Below the pieces are notes generated by a model. The model was not told the origin of the DNA. It saw only the letters and a list, made by a program, of their open reading frames with translations, and did not search any database. Shown piece after piece: positions 6,132 to 8,747 of a DNA stretch of 8,747 bases (the stretch's first letter is position 1; each line of letters opens with the position of its first letter). The stretch lies in the NCBI GenBank assembly GCA_913055195.1, contig CAJXJU010000034.1, positions 1 to 8,747 of the forward strand, read 5' to 3'. The stretch comes from an uncultured Desulfohalobiaceae bacterium (GTDB lineage Bacteria; Desulfobacterota; Desulfovibrionia; Desulfovibrionales; Desulfonatronovibrionaceae). The position numbers and the translations under genes are program-made.

Positions 6132-7382
6132 ATGTCTAATAGTAGCAGTATTCTTGTCATAGGGGGCGGCTTTAGTGGAATTACAGCCGCGCTTGAGGCT
6201 GCAGAAGTAGGTTATGAGGTATTTATTGTTGAAAAACAACCGTATCTTGGGGGAAGAGTTACACAATTGAAGCATTATTTTCCAAAATTGTGTCCTCCCA
6301 CTTGTGGGCTCGAGATTAATTTCCAGAGGATCAAGAAAAATCCCAGGGTAAAATTTTTCACTCTGGCTGAGGTGACATCAATCAAAGGCCAGCCAGGTAA
6401 TTATGATGTTACCATAAAGCTCAAACCCAGATACGTAAACAACAATTGCACAGCATGTGGTAAATGCGTTGAGGTCTGCCCTGTTGAAAGAGACAGTGAT
6501 TTTGATTTTGGCCTGGGCAAAACTAAAGCCATTTATAGGCCCCATTTGATGTCAATGCCCATGCGTTACGTCATTGACGATAGTGTTTGCACGGGAAGTT
6601 CCTGTGGTAAATGTGTCAGCGCTTGTGAATACAATGCTATTGATCTGAACGAAAAGGAAAAGGAAATCACCTTAAATGTTGGATCAATCATCTGTGCTAC
6701 AGGCTGGGTACCTTATGATGTGACCAGGCTGGACAATCTGGGCGGTGGCCAGATCAAGAATGCCATCACCAACATGCAGATGGAGCGTCTGGCAGCACCT
6801 AGTGGGCCAACACAGGGTAAGATTTTAAGGCCATCAGATGGAAAGGAACCAAAGAGAATCGCTTTTGTGCAATGTGCTGGCTCCAGAGATCAGAATCATC
6901 TCAATTATTGCTCCTATATATGCTGCATGGCCTCCTTAAAACAATGTACATATATCAGAGAGCAATACCCAGATGCAGAAATTGTTATTTATTACATCGA
7001 CCTCAGAGCTCCTGGCCGCTATGAAAAGTTTTTAAAGAAGATTCAAGAGGATGATAAGATCAAAATGGTCAAAGGTAAGGTGGCTAAACTAGAAGAAGAT
7101 GCCAGCGGAGATGTAATTGTTACTGCTGAAGATATTCTTGCAGGCCTGAAGCAGGAAGAGAAGTTTGATCTGGTTGTATTGGCAACTGGTATGCAACCCT
7201 CCATTGCAGTTGAGGGACTGTCCATAGATGTGACTAAAGATGATCAGGGTTTCATCATTGGCGGGGAAGAAAATGGTATTTTTGCTGCAGGATGCGCTAA
7301 AATGCCATTGGATGTTATGACATCCGCTGAAACTGCCACTGGTGCGGCCTTAAAAGCTATTCAAACTTTGGTGAGGAGGTAA
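6132..7382 (+). CDS. qmoA: Quinone-interacting membrane-bound oxidoreductase, subunit A
   Basis: QmoA is a cytoplasmic HdrA-like flavoprotein of the Qmo complex, which links the menaquinone pool to APS reductase. The 416-residue length is typical. The N-terminus has a Rossmann FAD site, VIGGGFSGITAALEA (glycines at 11-16), ending in E34. C54 and C58 lie in a CPPTC motif. Two iron-sulfur motifs follow: C106, C109, C112, C116 (CTACGKCVEVCP) and C153, C158, C161, C165 (CTGSSCGKCVSAC). An HdrA-family CSYICC motif is at 260-265, and the C-terminal flavin segment reads GIFAAGCAKMPLDVMTSAETA. AGGGAGG at 6119-6125 fixes the start. Its last codons contain the GAGGAGG ribosome site of qmoB, so the two genes are probably translated together. 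The aprA terminator upstream makes qmoA the head of its own unit. Confidence 0.96.
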   Translation: MSNSSSILVIGGGFSGITAALEAAEVGYEVFIVEKQPYLGGRVTQLKHYFPKLCPPTCGLEINFQRIKKNPRVKFFTLAEVTSIKGQPGNYDVTIKLKPRYVNNNCTACGKCVEVCPVERDSDFDFGLGKTKAIYRPHLMSMPMRYVIDDSVCTGSSCGKCVSACEYNAIDLNEKEKEITLNVGSIICATGWVPYDVTRLDNLGGGQIKNAITNMQMERLAAPSGPTQGKILRPSDGKEPKRIAFVQCAGSRDQNHLNYCSYICCMASLKQCTYIREQYPDAEIVIYYIDLRAPGRYEKFLKKIQEDDKIKMVKGKVAKLEEDASGDVIVTAEDILAGLKQEEKFDLVVLATGMQPSIAVEGLSIDVTKDDQGFIIGGEENGIFAAGCAKMPLDVMTSAETATGAALKAIQTLVRR

Positions 7383-7387
7383 GACTG

Positions 7388-8747
7388 ATGGCAGATAAAA
7401 AAATAGGAGTATATATCTGCACTGGGTGTGAAATCGGAAAGAATCTCAACCTGGAGCAGCTTAAAGAATATATAGATGACGAGGCATGCCCTGCCCTGAT
7501 TAAAGATATGCCTTTTTTGTGTGGCAAGGAAGGTGTGGAGGCCATTAAAAAGGACATTGAGGAAGAGGGCATAAATGCTGTCTGCATAGCTGGCTGTTCA
7601 CCTCGCGTAATGTGGGATGTCTTTGATTTTGGTCCGGATGTTTTTGTAGAGAGGGCCAATATACGGGAACTGGCAGCCTGGTCATACAAAGAACCTGATC
7701 TGCCACCAGTAGAAGAAACTGATCTGGATGCTGATCCTATGACCATGATGGCCCAGGATTATATCAGAATGGCAGTGGCTAAATTGGAGAAGGTTGAAAA
7801 GCCAGAGCCTGAGATACCTGAGATTAGCAAGACCATATTAGTTTTAGGTGGCGGTTTCACCGGTCTTACTGCTGCCTTAAACGCAGCCGATACAGGCTAT
7901 GATGTCGTGCTGGTGGAAAAGGAAGAAAAGCTGGGTGGTTTTGCCGCGCAAATGTATAAACAATTGCCATCCAGTTATCCTTTTACTGATGCCGAAGACC
8001 CTTCAATAAATGACCTGATTGCCCGGGTTGAAAATCATGATAAAATTAAAGTTTTAACCGGCGCAAGTCTAGAATCCCTTGCTGGCGCTCCTGGTATGTA
8101 TGAGGCCAAGGTCAAAACCGGTGGTGAAGAGCAGGTGTTGAAAATTGGAGCTGTTGTCCTGGCTACTGGCTGGAAGCCTTATGATGCCAGCAAGTTGGAA
8201 CCTCTGGGCTATGGAAAATTCAAGAATGTGGTCACCAATGTTGAATTTGAAAAGATGGCCAAAGAGGGAGAGCTGAAAAGACCTTCAGACGGACAACCTG
8301 TGCAGAGCGTGGCTTTTATTCAATGCGCCGGCCAGAGGGACCCTGAGCACCTGCCTTATTGTTCATCTGTCTGCTGTATGGTTTCCCTGAAACAGGCCAA
8401 GTATGTGCGCGAAAAGGATGAGAATGCAAAGGCTTTTATTTTTTATAAAGATATGCGTACTCCTGGCATATATGAAAATTACTACAAAGCCGCCCAGGAT
8501 GATCCCGGAATATTTTTGACCAAGTCAGAGATTGAAGAAGTTCTTGAGGATAGTGATGACGGACGCATAATGGTCAGGGTCAAGGATACCTTGCTGGGTG
8601 AAGCTCTGGAAGTAAAAGTTGATCTTCTGGTACTGGCAACAGGTATGGTTCCGGCGACTGCAGAAGAAGCTATGCTTGAGCTTGAGTACCAGACCAAAAA
8701 AGCTCAGGGTGCCAGTGATGAAGAAAAGAAAGATGAAGAAGATGGTG
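7388..8747 (+). CDS. qmoB: Quinone-interacting membrane-bound oxidoreductase, subunit B (partial, 3' end outside)
   Basis: QmoB is the second HdrA-like flavoprotein of Qmo. 453 codons are present with no stop, so the gene is cut by the window end; family members are about 750 residues. The N-terminal region has CTGC (C11, C14) with C45 (FLCGKEGVE) and C70 (AGCSPR), the spaced cysteines of the HdrA N-terminal iron-sulfur region. A linker to about 147 leads to the FAD site VLGGGFTGLTAALNA (G154-G159) and the CSSVCC motif at 325-330. The last visible residues are an acidic, lysine-rich stretch (about 430-453), probably a linker. The ferredoxin and MvhD-like parts expected in QmoB would be downstream. 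The start at 7388 follows GAGGAGG at 7373-7379 by 8 bp and the qmoA stop by 5 bp, indicating translational coupling. qmoC is expected next. Confidence 0.95.
   Translation, partial: MADKKIGVYICTGCEIGKNLNLEQLKEYIDDEACPALIKDMPFLCGKEGVEAIKKDIEEEGINAVCIAGCSPRVMWDVFDFGPDVFVERANIRELAAWSYKEPDLPPVEETDLDADPMTMMAQDYIRMAVAKLEKVEKPEPEIPEISKTILVLGGGFTGLTAALNAADTGYDVVLVEKEEKLGGFAAQMYKQLPSSYPFTDAEDPSINDLIARVENHDKIKVLTGASLESLAGAPGMYEAKVKTGGEEQVLKIGAVVLATGWKPYDASKLEPLGYGKFKNVVTNVEFEKMAKEGELKRPSDGQPVQSVAFIQCAGQRDPEHLPYCSSVCCMVSLKQAKYVREKDENAKAFIFYKDMRTPGIYENYYKAAQDDPGIFLTKSEIEEVLEDSDDGRIMVRVKDTLLGEALEVKVDLLVLATGMVPATAEEAMLELEYQTKKAQGASDEEKKDEEDG

Noticed and set aside
1..8747. CRISPR arrays, tRNA or rRNA genes, transposase or phage genes, defence systems
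   Set aside because: No regular spaced repeats, no cloverleaf or rRNA signatures, and no such protein motifs were seen in any frame. The window is core sulfate metabolism plus a decayed permease.

Overview
This window carries the activation and first electron-delivery steps of dissimilatory sulfate reduction: sat (ATP sulfurylase), aprB and aprA (adenylylsulfate reductase), qmoA, and the first 453 codons of qmoB, all on the + strand. This gene set is characteristic of sulfate-reducing bacteria. The gene order, bacterial-type protein sequences and moderate GC content suggest a deltaproteobacterial sulfate reducer, probably Desulfovibrionales (Desulfohalobiaceae or Desulfonatronovibrio-like). 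The genus is a guess from memory of protein sequences, not a search result.

Layout. Positions 1-59 hold short CGGATTT repeats and a perfect 17-bp inverted repeat. Positions 67-1543 are the wreck of a SulP-family sulfate permease. A single-base deletion near 192/193 breaks the N-terminal part, the middle piece (about 594-881) lies in the opposite orientation, and roughly 200 or more residues of the membrane domain are absent. The C-terminal STAS domain is intact. Positions 1544-1894 have no intact gene; they hold a nested inverted-repeat element, a 44-codon tail that may be the end of a lost dehydrogenase, a 14-bp palindrome and a likely sat promoter. sat occupies 1895-3178. The 232-bp sat-aprB gap has a TTGACA promoter element overlapped by a near-perfect Rex-type operator, then a 13-bp stem-loop. 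aprB (3411-3902) and aprA (3957-5957) follow closely, and a strong intrinsic terminator (5969-6002) closes that unit. A 175-bp gap with a second long inverted repeat precedes qmoA (6132-7382). qmoB starts 5 bp after the qmoA stop and runs off the window.

How the genes work together. Sat converts sulfate and ATP to adenosine 5'-phosphosulfate (APS). AprBA reduces APS to sulfite and AMP in the cytoplasm. The Qmo complex (QmoABC, HdrA-like flavoproteins plus a membrane subunit) is thought to pass electrons from menaquinol to AprBA. The upstream SulP would once have supplied sulfate but cannot be functional as written. The best regulatory signal is the Rex-like site before aprB, which would tie aprBA expression to the NADH/NAD+ ratio. 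No defence system, mobile-element gene, CRISPR array, tRNA or rRNA is visible. The coding core is well-known biology; the unusual parts are the rearranged permease and the intergenic structures.
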